A stretch of DNA of 64,000 bases, taken from contig CM037783.1 of NCBI GenBank assembly GCA_021229015.1, positions 24,680,052-24,744,051 of the forward strand, read 5' to 3'. Positions 47,371 to 58,270 of this stretch are shown in pieces (position 1 is the stretch's first letter; each line of letters starts with the position of its first letter). Made by a program: the position numbers and the translations under genes. Below the pieces are notes generated by a model. It searched no databases, was not told the origin of the DNA, and saw only the letters and a program-made list of their open reading frames with translations. The stretch comes from Solen grandis. Its lineage: Eukaryota > Mollusca > Bivalvia > Adapedonta > Solenidae.

Positions 47371-48661
47371 CGAGGGATGTTCAAATGAAATGCAACTCGG
47401 GTTATATTATGTAACTTCGCACGCTTTTCACAAAAATCTACTTGGATCGCCTTGGGGCATCAATTATCTCTCGGTCGATACCAGTTTTGTGTAAATCTGT
47501 CCTCTCTAGCCTCGGCTACACAACGAGAAACATTGCATACTCGTACATACTAATGATAAAATGGTTGGTAAAAAATCTTGCGTTCGCCGCCCAAATACGG
47601 GCCTACATCAAAAACCGCTGTTTTCTTGGTACAGGTCCAAAAGAGATATTTCATGAAATATGCTCAATTTATGGACCTGGTGAGCTGTCCTATGCATCGG
47701 TTACTAGGTGGTGCAAGAAATTTGCAAGTGGAATAACGTCCTTGCAAGATGCACCATGTGGCCATCGCAGAAAGACAGCAACCAGTCCCAAAATGGTAGA
47801 AAAAATCAGAGAAATTGTATCGACAGATGCAAGATTCACTGTTAGGGAAATAGCCCGAAAGGTAGGCATCTCAATAGGGGCAGTTCATTCAGTTCTAAGG
47901 AAGCACCTTAAAATGAAGCGCCTCTGCGTGAAAATGGCAAAATCTTTGCTGAAAATGTACCCAAAATACAATAATCGCTCGTTTGTCAATATCGTCACAG
48001 GTGACGAGACATGGGTGCATTTCTGTGAGCCCAAACGAAAACATGAAAGCAAGATATGGGCTACAAAAGACATGAAAAGGCCATGTATAGCCAAACGCAC
48101 AATGAGCGTCGGAAAGGTTATGTATGCAGTTTTCTTCACAAATCAAGGGTCTACTATACAAATTGCTGTTCCGAAAGGTAAATCGGTCAATAGCAAGTTC
48201 TACAGAGGGGCTGTTCTAAAAAAGTTGAAGAAATATTTCAATAGACGCAGGCCAGCGACAGGTTTGTCGAGGGTCAGGTTGCTGCATGACAACGCGTCTA
48301 GCCACAAAGCGGCTATTGTACGCGATTTTTTAAGGCAGGAAAAGGTTGCAGAGTTTCCGCACCCGCCGTATTCCCCAGACCTTGCCCCCCTGTGACTACT
48401 TCCCGTTCCCGAGGCTCAAAAAGTACCGCACTGGACGAAAATAAAAAACACGAAAAGATCTTGGTTCAGCCATCTTCCAGTGTCTCAAGGGTATACCCAG
48501 AAACGACTACGAAGCTGCCTTTAAAAATTGGATCAAAAGGTTAAAACTGTGCATAGCTCACGGAGGTGAATACTTTGAAGGAATCCGATAGTTGGATTGT
48601 GAAAATTAACAAATCCTTTCTAGATATGCTAGGAATTGCATTTCAATTTGAACATCCCTCG
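47371..48661 (+). mobile_element. mariner-type DNA transposon
   Basis: Inverted ends CGAGGGATGTTCAAA... at 47371 and the complementary ...TTGAACATCCCTCG ending at 48661; the inner match continues to TGAAATGCA with one indel. TA dinucleotides flank both ends (47369-47370 and 48662-48663), as expected for Tc1/mariner target duplication. Total 1291 bp, encoding the broken transposase below. Confidence 0.92.
47553..48591 (+). pseudogene. mariner transposase (DD34D), disabled
   Basis: The ATG at 47553 (MIKWLVKN) is the first in frame; the frame is open further upstream but only from a TTG. The N-terminal helix-turn-helix half includes GPGELSYASVTRWCKKF and FTVREIARKVGIS. The catalytic triad is TGDETW, LLHDNASSH and CDYFPF with 34 residues between the second and third Asp, the mariner signature. 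Damage: a C-run of six at 48385-48390 shifts the frame just before CDYF. A TAA follows GRK near 48443. About 18 residues appear missing between LCVKM and AKSLLKMY compared with the family. The C-terminus then reads FKNWIKRLKLCIAHGGEYFE to a TAG at 48591. Not autonomous as printed. Confidence 0.9.
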
Positions 48662-48699
48662 TATCACACAGGATAATATCTTTCACACAGGCATTTTTA

Positions 48700-48955
48700 T
48701 TGCTGTTGTGTTGGAAGACACTGTTGCAGTCATGAGCGACGTGCAACTAAATATACGTCGAGGAAGACTGCGAACCGGATAGAACCACAGCCTTACAGCA
48801 AACCGGATAGCACCACAACCTTACAGCGAATCAGCTTAAAGGCTTCTTCATATGAAAACGTCCCGAGTGACCTAGCCGAGATTTGAACTCACAGCGGTGA
48901 GGGGCTAAGTGATACTAAATCAGCGACTTTACTCGCTCGGCCACAGAGGCCCCCA
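48700..48955 (-). mobile_element. Diverged SINE copy
   Basis: From right to left: CTGTGGCCGAGCGAGTAAAG-like head, B-box remnant (GAGTTCAAATCTCGG on the minus strand), a body with a local duplication of the ACCGGATAG(A/C)ACCAC block, and a tail near 48745. Clearly older than the copies at 24599, 35016 and 40320. Confidence 0.75.
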
Positions 48956-51900
48956 CTCTCACCGACATTTAATGACAGTTTATAAATTTTAATAATTGTA
49001 TTTATTTCCATATGTTGCGTAAAGAATCACTTGTTTTAAAGACAAAATCAAATAAAATCAAGCGAATCAAATTAAAAATTAATAATTAAAACTGATCAGC
49101 TATAAATTATCTAGTCATTAAGGCTCAATAAGCAACCATGAACATAGACAAAACATTTAAAGCGGACTTCATCTTCTGGAGGTATAAGCAATTTTAAAGC
49201 AGTTTCATGCAAAATCCTCAACCAGAAAAAAAGTAAAAAGTGAAAATATCTTAACTTTATTATTTAGGTACAGATCATGCGACAATAAGTGAAGATATGA
49301 AAATAAGCTGTCAGCATTGTTCTGCTATCTTTTATTTATTTTTTTATTTATTGATTTTCCGATTATTTGGTGAAGTTTGACCGCATCTATTCAACTGACC
49401 ATGTATTTCTTGAAATTGCAACCTTACATATATCATGTATATTTGTCTTGTAAAACATTAGCAACAATCAGAGCAGGTTTATATGTGATTATTCTAAACC
49501 ATACAATTCTGTTTTGCTCTGCGAAGAGGCGAAAGCCTAACGAAAGAGGGGTTCACGTAAATTCTCATTTTGTACATACCTTCTTATATTTCGTCATAAT
49601 TTTAAAAACTAAGTACGACTGGAAAGGCACTTAAACATACACTTTATCACTTTGTTTGTCTTTTGATTTAGTGAAGCATTTATTTCTCACAGTATTGTTG
49701 TTTTTCTACTGATAACCGTCAACACAACATGATTGTATTAAGCATTATATTTTTCACATTCACAATAAATAATATTCATTTAAATTGCATGCAATGACAA
49801 TTTTGACAACAAAATAAATATGCGTTGTGATAGTGTTTATCATTAAAATTAATAGTTAATTTATTCATAAATATACAAATGGAAAAATGTTTTACAATTG
49901 TAGTTATTAATTATCAATTATAGCGATGTCTCTAATTTTATATTTCAGGCCGGAAGTTTAAGCGGTTTTCTATTTAAATGACTGATTTACTTTACACAAT
50001 GGTAATATTAAATACCAGGAAAAAATGTTATCATGTGAACTTTTGCTTTCAAAGTTTCCGCTGATTATTGTCAAGTGGTCCAAAGTATTTAATGTAAAAA
50101 CGATCTGTATGGATATTTTATGAGGTGTCAAATAATTTTGGGTAGCATAGATGTATTACAGAAAGAAGTGCAAAAGGGTATAAAAAGTCATAAAGATGAA
50201 TAAATAGATAATAAGTAGTATAATGATAAAGACAATTGGTGACTGCATAATTATATTTCATTGTTTTTATCCAATATTTAATAGATATTTCTTTACAAAT
50301 GACAAAGGAAAACGACCAAAGTCGCCATATACTCGTAAAGCGTTTTCTTTTTGACGTCTAATGAATACTTCAAGCACCTTAGGTGCAGTTTGTCTGCAGC
50401 TTAATTATATACCTCCATACTACAGATCCGTATGCTAAAATGGAAACAACCATAGTGTCAAATAAGTATAATTTTGTTGGAATATCAAATTTAATTCTTT
50501 GAAATAAAGATATTATATTATAATACGCCCATAATGCTTGCTCTTTTAACTTTTAAGCTGCGTTATGTATATTTTTCGTACACATATACGTAAACGATTT
50601 ATTAGTTTATTAAAATCTATTTAGGGAAAAGAGGAACTATTACATAACAACACTTTACTATTATTTTTGCAAACTCAATTTCTTATATCTACTAGATAAC
50701 ACAATCAATATTTCAGAAATTGATTGCGTATTGTTTAGAAACGTTAATATTATCTTAGACATCACAAGATATGATTTGATTTGATAATGGTCAGAAAACC
50801 AGAGCTCTGTATGAGAGCCAAATAATATTATAACTAATCGAGCGAGCTATCCGTGTGACAATTCTTTTTCATGAGCATATCCTGTCTACGTGACTAGCTA
50901 TTTAAACAATAGCTAATCTGACAGCTGGGGATTATGTGTGGTTATTTTTTAAAGTAATTCATATCCATTGTCATTTATCATTTTCTTCCGTATATATAGT
51001 CGTCTATTTTAATATCATAGTACATACTATGTACAAGAACATTTAATTCATGAAAAATAATCATCTCGTCTATTTAGGTCAGACGGAGATTAATAATACC
51101 AGCCTTAAATAAATACCAATTAAGTTGTTATTACAAATCTAGTAGGTTTTCAATCTAGCAAATATAGTAAACATGATAAATATGATATCTAGCTCATATT
51201 TTATGTTATGCGTTTAATGTGATATGAATAGCAAACGATGATTAAGTGCTCTCCAAACTTATTTTAAAGATAACGGGAAGATGTTGCAATTTGAATGATA
51301 TAGTATTTTGTTTGTAACAATCGATGACTATATGTACATAGTCATTTTTATCAATAGCTTAGGTGGATACGAAAATGAAATGTATGGAATAGGAATTCAC
51401 TTTTTTTTTTGGTAAACGATATTTAAATATTTATAAGAATACTAACAACTGCTTTACATTTGGTGAATGAGAACTCCCACCTTTTATATCTAACTAATTG
51501 TATATGATACAAGTGCCACCGCACAGCTTTCAAACATGCTTTATTTAAATATGGATTTGTGTATGTATGGATTTCACAAGATGTCGGTGATAAAATATAT
51601 ATTTGTTTCTCATTTCAATGAACGGATTACAGATGGTTATACTCAGAAGTGTCATGAAGACATTACAACATCAAGTGGTTGTCATCATTATAAATATCTT
51701 AAAACCCAATTGAATCTCGAAAGTTACATTTGTTTAAGTATATTTTGAAAGTTTGAAATGGCAATATCCTAACCTAACATTGAAGTAGGAAGATATACAC
51801 ACTTACCAAAAGAAGATAGAATTTATCAGTATTGTTCATCAACTAATGTGTCTATAATTGATTGTGAATTCCACGTGTTTTTTTTTTGTTGTTTTTTCAT

Positions 51901-52194
51901 TGTAAACATATGAAGCTATCAGAGAACTATAAATTGTCAGACTCTATATATGTATAATAAAATATAGTATGGGCTGAAGACCTTTATTTGCTGAATACAG
52001 AATTCATACTTGTACTTGTATAATATACTTTTTGACAGGCTAGCTTGTCAGGTGGAGTTCATCCCTTTCAATGCATGTTTGATACGATATTGTTAGTAAA
52101 GCGATAAATAAGTCGCTGATCACCTGAATTCTTCAAAAGAAAAATATGTATATATATCATACGATATAAAAGAATGAATATGGTCTATTAAGGT
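48956..52194. other. Gene-free AT-rich stretch
   Basis: No gene or recognisable repeat is supported in more than 3 kb. The 70-85 codon open frames have no domain. Confidence 0.4.
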
Positions 52195-52400
52195 AATCAT
52201 TCTTTGATTCTATTGTTTTACGAGTACACGGGAGAAATTGGCAAGATCTCTTCCGACCAATGTGTTTTTGAATCCGCGAACATTTTTAGGGCGCTTCCGT
52301 AAGCATGGTTTTTTTGTGTGTCTGTGTGTCTAAATTCATCCCTTGAACGCAAAATAAGACCAATTTTATGAAAATCTATCAATGATCAAAGGAATTACGG
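52195..52400 (+). repeat. Dispersed repeat, copy 2 of a pair
   Basis: Matches 32415-32640 as described there. The open frame of the first copy is broken here. Confidence 0.7.
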
Positions 52401-52883
52401 CAATTGAAACTAGTGCTAGAGTAAAATAACACATCCCGAGAATCAAATGTCTAGTGATTTTTTTTATATGTAAATAGCCAAGGTAAGATTTTTTTTATCT
52501 TGAATTTGAACATAAAGTTGTAATTTTATGCCCTACGTCCATCCTTGTCCTATTTGCACGTCTCAGTCATCAACATAGTTTATGTATTCTGAAGTCATGC
52601 TAGCATTCATTCGAAACATCTACCGGCTTTGGTTGATAAAAAAATAAATGTCAGGAAAGATAACTCTTTTAATTAACAGTAGTACAATGTTATAATTATA
52701 ACCCTTGCAAGAAGCACGTTTACATTATATGTGTTTGACTGAAAATAATCCTCTATAATTCCAAAATTTCAAATATGAAAATGTACACGATATTGGTCTT
52801 TAAACAATTAACGAAAGTAAATCAAATTACTCTCATGTTTCATCTTAAATAGTGTTAGCCAGTTTATCCTAGAACAACGAATC
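52401..52883. other. Gene-free AT-rich stretch
   Basis: Nothing recognised. Confidence 0.3.
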
Positions 52884-52885
52884 TA

Positions 52886-54375
52886 AACTGAGGGGCAAAA
52901 GAAACGCCCCATTCCTATTTGATGTCCGATTTTTCAGTATTCGTGATTTAGAATTACAAAAACTTATTATCATCTGCAAAATTGAATATTTTTAATTAAA
53001 AAATGATCGTAAAGAAATTATCAAATTGTTACAGTTTAAAAAAAACGTAATTTTAAATAGACCGGTCGGAGAATTTTCATTTCGAAAATCAGTAGCGTGT
53101 GTGTCCACCTCTACTTGCGACAACAGCAGCAGGGCGACGTCTCATGGAATCGCACAAATTGCGTAGCAGATAACGAGGGATTCTTCCCCACTCCTGGTGC
53201 AGTGCTGCCGTCAGTTGCTGGACGTTTGCTGGCTGGGGTTGACGTCGACGTAACCGACGTCCAAGGTAATCCCACACGTGTTCAATCGGGTTGCAATCCG
53301 GTGAACACGCCGGTCAAGGCAAAACGCCAATGTTGTTCGCCTGTAGAAAGTTCCGGGTGGCACGTGCAACGTGTGGTCGCGCGTTGTCGTGCTAGTAGAC
53401 CAGGTTTTGACGTTGGCGGAACATCGGTACAACCACAGGACGTGGTCTATGTAACGCCTTGCTGTGAGGTTACCTTGGCAGACGACAAGTTGGGTCTTAA
53501 ACCTGTAGTTTATCGCTTCCCAGACCATACCTCCGCCCCCTCCGTACGGATTGTTCTCGACAACGCAATTGTCAACGTAGCGTTCGTGACGTCGCCTGTA
53601 CACACGGATACGCCCGTCGGCGTTCCATAAGTTGAAACGCGACTCGTCGCTGAACACCACGTTCTGCCAACGCTGACCGCGATGGTTGCGGGCCCAGATC
53701 AGACGTTGGTGACGGTGGCGTAAAGTTAGAACTAAACCACGGTAGGGTCTACGGCAGGTAATCCCGCGTTCCCTCAGTCGTCTTCTAACCGTATAACGAC
53801 TTATTGGGCGACCACGGTTACCGACTACTAAACGCGACGTCGATTCCGCCGTCACAAACCTGTCACGCAAATGACGTTGACGTATGAAATTATCTTGTCT
53901 TACAGACGTCACACGAGGTCTTCCTGAACGTGGCCGATCGGCAACCGTTCCTGTAACTCTAACACGTCGAACAAGACGCCGAATCGTCGAACGCGAGACG
54001 TTAAAACGTCTGGCGACTTGTTCTTGCGTTCGCCCGCATTCGAGCATGGCCAAAACGCGAGCTCTCTCTTCAGAATTTAGCCTTGGCATTCTTAAATACG
54101 AATGTTTAATCAGAAAATCTCTGATATTGTGATTGTCTATCGACTAGCACATGTAACTGTGTAAAATGTGATCGATTTCACCACGTGGTAAACATACACG
54201 AGGTGCACGTGGAAATCATGAGCAGCCACCGGAAATGGACATCGGGCTGAATAGCAGCGCACGATTTTTTCTTTGCCGTGATTGTCGGTCAATGTACATG
54301 TATACAGACTACATTTCATAGGTATGAGGAAAATAACGCCAAATTTCGTTGGGGAGTTTCTTTTGCCCGTCAGTA
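52886..54375 (-). mobile_element. Tc1-type DNA transposon
   Basis: The left end ACTGAGGGGCAAAAGAAAC then GCCCCA, and the right end (complement) ACTGACGGGCAAAAGAAAC then TCCCCA, form inverted repeats of about 26 bp. TA flanks both ends (52884-52885 and 54376-54377). About 1490 bp. The interior is CpG-rich and GC-richer than the host background, consistent with a relatively recent arrival. Confidence 0.92.
53089..54089 (-). pseudogene. Tc1 transposase (DD34E), disabled
   Basis: ATG at 54089. The N-terminal paired-type helix-turn-helix (RTQEQVARRFNVSRSTIRRL) and a GRPR-type AT-hook (RPRSGRPR) bind the inverted repeats. The catalytic residues are SDESRF, HDNARPH and CNPIEH, with 34 residues between the second Asp and Glu. 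A frameshift near 53440 (after YIDHVL), an in-frame TAG at 53392-53394 directly before HDNARPH and a TGA at 53314-53316 before PACSPD break the gene. The C-terminus (VWDYLGRRL ... ASRGGHTRY) resumes to 53089. The open frame on the opposite strand at 53097-53630 is its shadow. Confidence 0.92.
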
Positions 54376-54377
54376 TA

Positions 54378-55810
54378 TATGTGAATTACAATGCAATGTT
54401 GTATAATGGTTCAAAAACAATGGATCTGAATGTTCTGGGTTCGATTCCTACTTGAGCGTAACTTTTCAAAACCATCCAAGGCACAAAGTACTGGTCCAAC
54501 CAAGGAACTCTTGAGAATCAAGAAAAGAATGTTTTTCTGTACATGTAGAGATTAACTTAGTGTATATATACCATCATCATCAACATCATCCTCATTCTAT
54601 TGTCTGGTTAATACCGTTCGTAACAATATTGATTATGATGCGGAGAAACCACACATTTTAAGATTACAGAACATTGCGCTGGGTGACCATCCGTCTGTAA
54701 GAAGTGAGATTTATAACACAATGTTAAAATTAAATTCTTAGTCAGTGACCATCTGCGAACGAACTGCCTTAACACTTATATCCTGGCTATTATAAATTTA
54801 CTCTCAGAGTGTCGGAAACTTTACACTTACAGCAAGTGGCAAAATCCGACGGAGATATTGATATGAGAGTTCTTGAAGGGGCCCAATGTATTAATATATG
54901 GAAATTACATAAAATGAAAAAATATCTACCTAAAATATGATTTATCACCCACAGGCAATATGTTCAGTATGCTTTTGATCCCAATATGATTGGCATCACA
55001 AAGTACAGGTCCAGCCCAGGAAAACTCAAGTCAAGGACTTGACACATGGTTATCGACGTTGATGCTTGGGTGTACGGTAGGATTTTTTTTTCTTTTGTAA
55101 TAATACAGGAGCAAGTCCCTAGGATTAAATTGAAACATGGATGTGAAAGGAAATTTAATTATTAATTAAATTATGAAAGAAAAAATTATTTTCGTAATAG
55201 TTTCCCAATCTCTCTTAGGAATCATGTATTGTTTGGTAATTTTCAGAGTAGACTATGAACACGTTACAGATTCTGCTTTCCAACTTGATTTTAAATTTAA
55301 TTTTACTACTACGCAAGCTTTCTACCTAACAGTAACCTCTGATGGAACTTAGGCTTAAAGCTATCTTTGGCAAGCCAACCAAGCAAATACGTGATTTTAA
55401 AATGTAATTAACTTTGAAAAATAAACAAACTTACCACCTCTTGGATGTATATCTTGTCCATCTACAGATCGTAACTTTATTCTTCCTGCTCAATGCTTTC
55501 CTGCGAGTGACCACTGGCGTGTCCTGCGCTGGTGAAAGTCTCACTGTGTAAACAATGGTGTTGGTTGACAAATTAAATGAAAGCCAGTGCTGCACGTGCT
55601 ACTTTCTTGAGATCGTATCTTGAGATTGATCACTTTTCCCCGTGTTTACTCGTTTTATTCTGATAGCTTAACACCGGTGCTGTTCGCGACAATTAGAGAG
55701 CTGCACTTGCTGCTTACGTGAAATCGTGATGACAAATCAGTCTAAAGATGTCCGAGTTCTGAATCACAACGATTCAAACATGTATTTACATGTTACACAG
55801 ATTAATAATT
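54378..55810. other. Mostly featureless, with a tRNA-like fragment
   Basis: At about 54395-54460 the plus strand has GTATAATGGTT and GGGTTCGATTCCTAC about 45 bp apart, like A and B boxes of a decayed tRNA or SINE head. No cloverleaf can be drawn, so it is not called as a tRNA gene. No coding signal. Confidence 0.35.
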
Positions 55811-56019
55811 TATTTGACTATTTCAGTTTACCGTCGCTTCTTTCAGTCATATAGCGAAGTCCAGCTAATTACACGAGACATCCGGGTAGAACTTTCGACC
55901 TACCGTAAGCCATCTGGAAGGCTTCCTCACATGAAAATCCGAATTACCCTACGGGGATTGAGGGGCTGAGTGAGTGTTAAAGTCAGCGACTTTACCCTCT
56001 CGGCCACGGAGGCTCCCTG
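55811..56019 (-). mobile_element. tRNA-derived SINE, internally deleted
   Basis: Head at the right (CCGTGGCCGAGAGGGTAAAG on minus); the B-box segment and part of the body are deleted. The tail is at the left (TTAGCTGGACTTCGCTATAT). Direct repeats GATTAATAAT at 55800-55809 and 56019-56028 mark the insertion. Confidence 0.85.
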
Positions 56020-56187
56020 ATTAATAATATAAGTAACTATGAAACATAGAGATATAAATACTGACACAAAATGTTTTCAAAATATACATCAATAATAAGA
56101 AAACTATTGCATAAAGATTAATGATTGATAAAAGAGCAGATTATTTCGACTGTTAATATAAAAAGTTATAAACCGATGTTGACTATG

Positions 56188-56258
56188 ACTATGACTATTT
56201 GAGTTTACCGTCGCTTCGACAGTATTTCAGTCATATAGCAACGTCCAGCTAATTACAG
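56188..56258 (-). mobile_element. 5'-truncated SINE (tail only)
   Basis: Contains only CTGTAATTAGCTGGACGTTG through ACTGTCGAAGCGACGGTAAAC and CTCAAATAGTC on minus. The tRNA-like head is absent, as expected from LINE-driven truncated insertion. It lies 170 bp from another copy in the same orientation. Confidence 0.85.
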
Positions 56259-58059
56259 TGAAGCGATATTGAATGTCTTAATGAATGCGTAAGAGATTAT
56301 GTACTGTACATCTATATTTTAAATACTGTAATAAATAGATAAATAATTAAAAATATGTAAGTCGGAATATAACGTAATAGTTTTCTAATTAGTTAATTAA
56401 TTAACAAGACCGGATTCATAAATTTTCAACAGGGGGATGGTGGGGGGGGGGGGGTCATCTGATTGTGATGTAAGTACTAGGGGCGCCCCCCACCCCCGAA
56501 AAAAAGTTTCTGTAGCGTGATGGAGATACATTCTGAAGGGTATCTGGGGAGGAAAATTGAGTCTTTTAATGGTAGTCACACACATACATAGATAGGCAAA
56601 AATACTATCAAATGCCTTAAAACTGGGGTTTGTGGGTTCGAATCCCAGTAGTTTTCAAACTTTTTTCTTTCTATTCTACTTGTTAGTCATCATATTTATC
56701 TCTCAAATCATGTTTAGAAAGAAAAAAATATATTTTGTATCTTTATAATTTGTTTGGGTATTTATTCAATATATTATGATAAATTTATAACAAATAGGAT
56801 ACCTGGTATTGAAGGACTAAATAAATCAAAACCACTCGATAAAAGTCTTTTTGGCAAGATCAACTGAAATAGATCTACTTTGTAGAAAATTCGGGGTAAA
56901 TTTTGAAATATGTCTCTCAGTTATGTAGTTTTTAGCAATAGGGCTTATTCTGAAACAAAACAACATCAAACAGAAGAAGAAGAAGAAGAAGAAGAAGAAG
57001 AAAAGAAAGAAAGAGAGAAAGAAAGAAAAACGTTAGTCCTTTGTGTAAAATGAGTTTGGTATGGTAAGAATGTATTTCATATTTCAAATATTTTTAGTTG
57101 AAACTAAATAACAATGCTATTATTTGTTAATAATCCATAATTATCAATAGCAATACACTTTTGACAATATATTTATTCGTTTTTTTTTTTTTTTGTTGTT
57201 GTTTTGTGTGTGTGTGTGTTTTGTTGTTGTTTTTTTGCTTTTTTTCGTGTTTTTTTTTTTTTTTTTTTTTTTCTTCTTTTTTTATTTTCTTATTTCTAAA
57301 AATGATACCTTTAGATAAAAAAAAACACAAAAAACGGGACGGTAAATTTTGTTTAGATTTTGCATATAGGTGAACTATAGGGCATACGACACAACGATAT
57401 TGTTTATTTTTCAATTCTTCATAGTGACTATTCGGGTATGACTCCCTTGAAGTTAGATAATATAATATATTGAAACTTGAAGGCAATGGATCTAAGCCTT
57501 GAGTAAAATAATAATATTACTTGGGTCGAAGTTTTTTATTTAGCGTATAGCTGTGCAGAGTCATGCTATTTACCAATAATAACACATCCGTGTCCATGTT
57601 TTGTATGGTGTTACCTACAATCTTTTATGCAGCACACTGCAAGGCTAGCTCGCAAGTTCGATTCCAGTTGGAGAATTTTGTAATGCTAAAATTTCATTTC
57701 AATATACCTAGTAAAAAAATAAATGAAATGAAAAAGTAAAGAAAATATCATACATAAATAAAAGTAATTGATAAGTTTATTTTTCCTTGGAACAATGAAG
57801 TAATGATGTATTACATTTATATTTTTGTGCTATATTCGAAAACAACAACAATATTATTGGGTTATATTCTTATTAGATTTAACATACATTGCTTAAACTA
57901 TTCTTGTGCATTTGTTATTTCAAATTTGCTTCTTTTTCATTTAAATACATACTTATGTAAATCTTAAAAAATGTAGGAGAAAGAGAGTGGGGCAATATTA
58001 AGAAAAAAGTATCAAGATTTTTCTTTAATAAAAAGAAATAGACATACGAATGAGGATGA
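56259..58059. other. Gene-free, low-complexity-rich stretch
   Basis: Contains a G-run at 56442-56452, a GAA microsatellite at 56972-57002 grading into GAAA/GAGA to 57030, and a T-rich tract with GT and GTTT runs at 57180-57292. Short B-box-like sites occur at about 56632 and 57655. The 119-codon Lys-rich open frame antisense to the T tract is an artefact. Confidence 0.5.
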
Positions 58060-58270
58060 TCCATATGGGGGAACAGGGGGTCCGGACCCCTCCACCGACC
58101 CCCATGATATTTGGCTAATATGCTTAAATTATGCATTAAAGAGTGGGGAAAAGGGGCATGACCCACCCCCTTTGATTTGGCTGTTATGCTTAAAATATGT
58201 ATGAAAGGGGGGGGTGGGGGTGGGGGGAATGAGCAAGACGCATAATCCCCCACCCACCCCCACGTACGGT
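58060..58270. repeat. Two about 72-bp units with G/C-run boundaries
   Basis: ATTTGGCTxxTATGCTTAAA and ATxxATxAAAG blocks occur twice (about 58110 and 58175), separated by paired G-runs and C-runs. The stretch at 58206-58227 has five or more G-tracts and could form a G-quadruplex. The 171-codon Pro-rich open frame on the minus strand follows the runs and is rejected as a gene. Confidence 0.6.

Noticed and set aside
53097..53630. 177-codon plus frame
   Set aside because: It is the shadow of the Tc1 transposase on the opposite strand.
57127..57486. 119-codon Lys/Thr-rich minus frame
   Set aside because: It is the antisense translation of a T-rich and GT-rich low-complexity tract.
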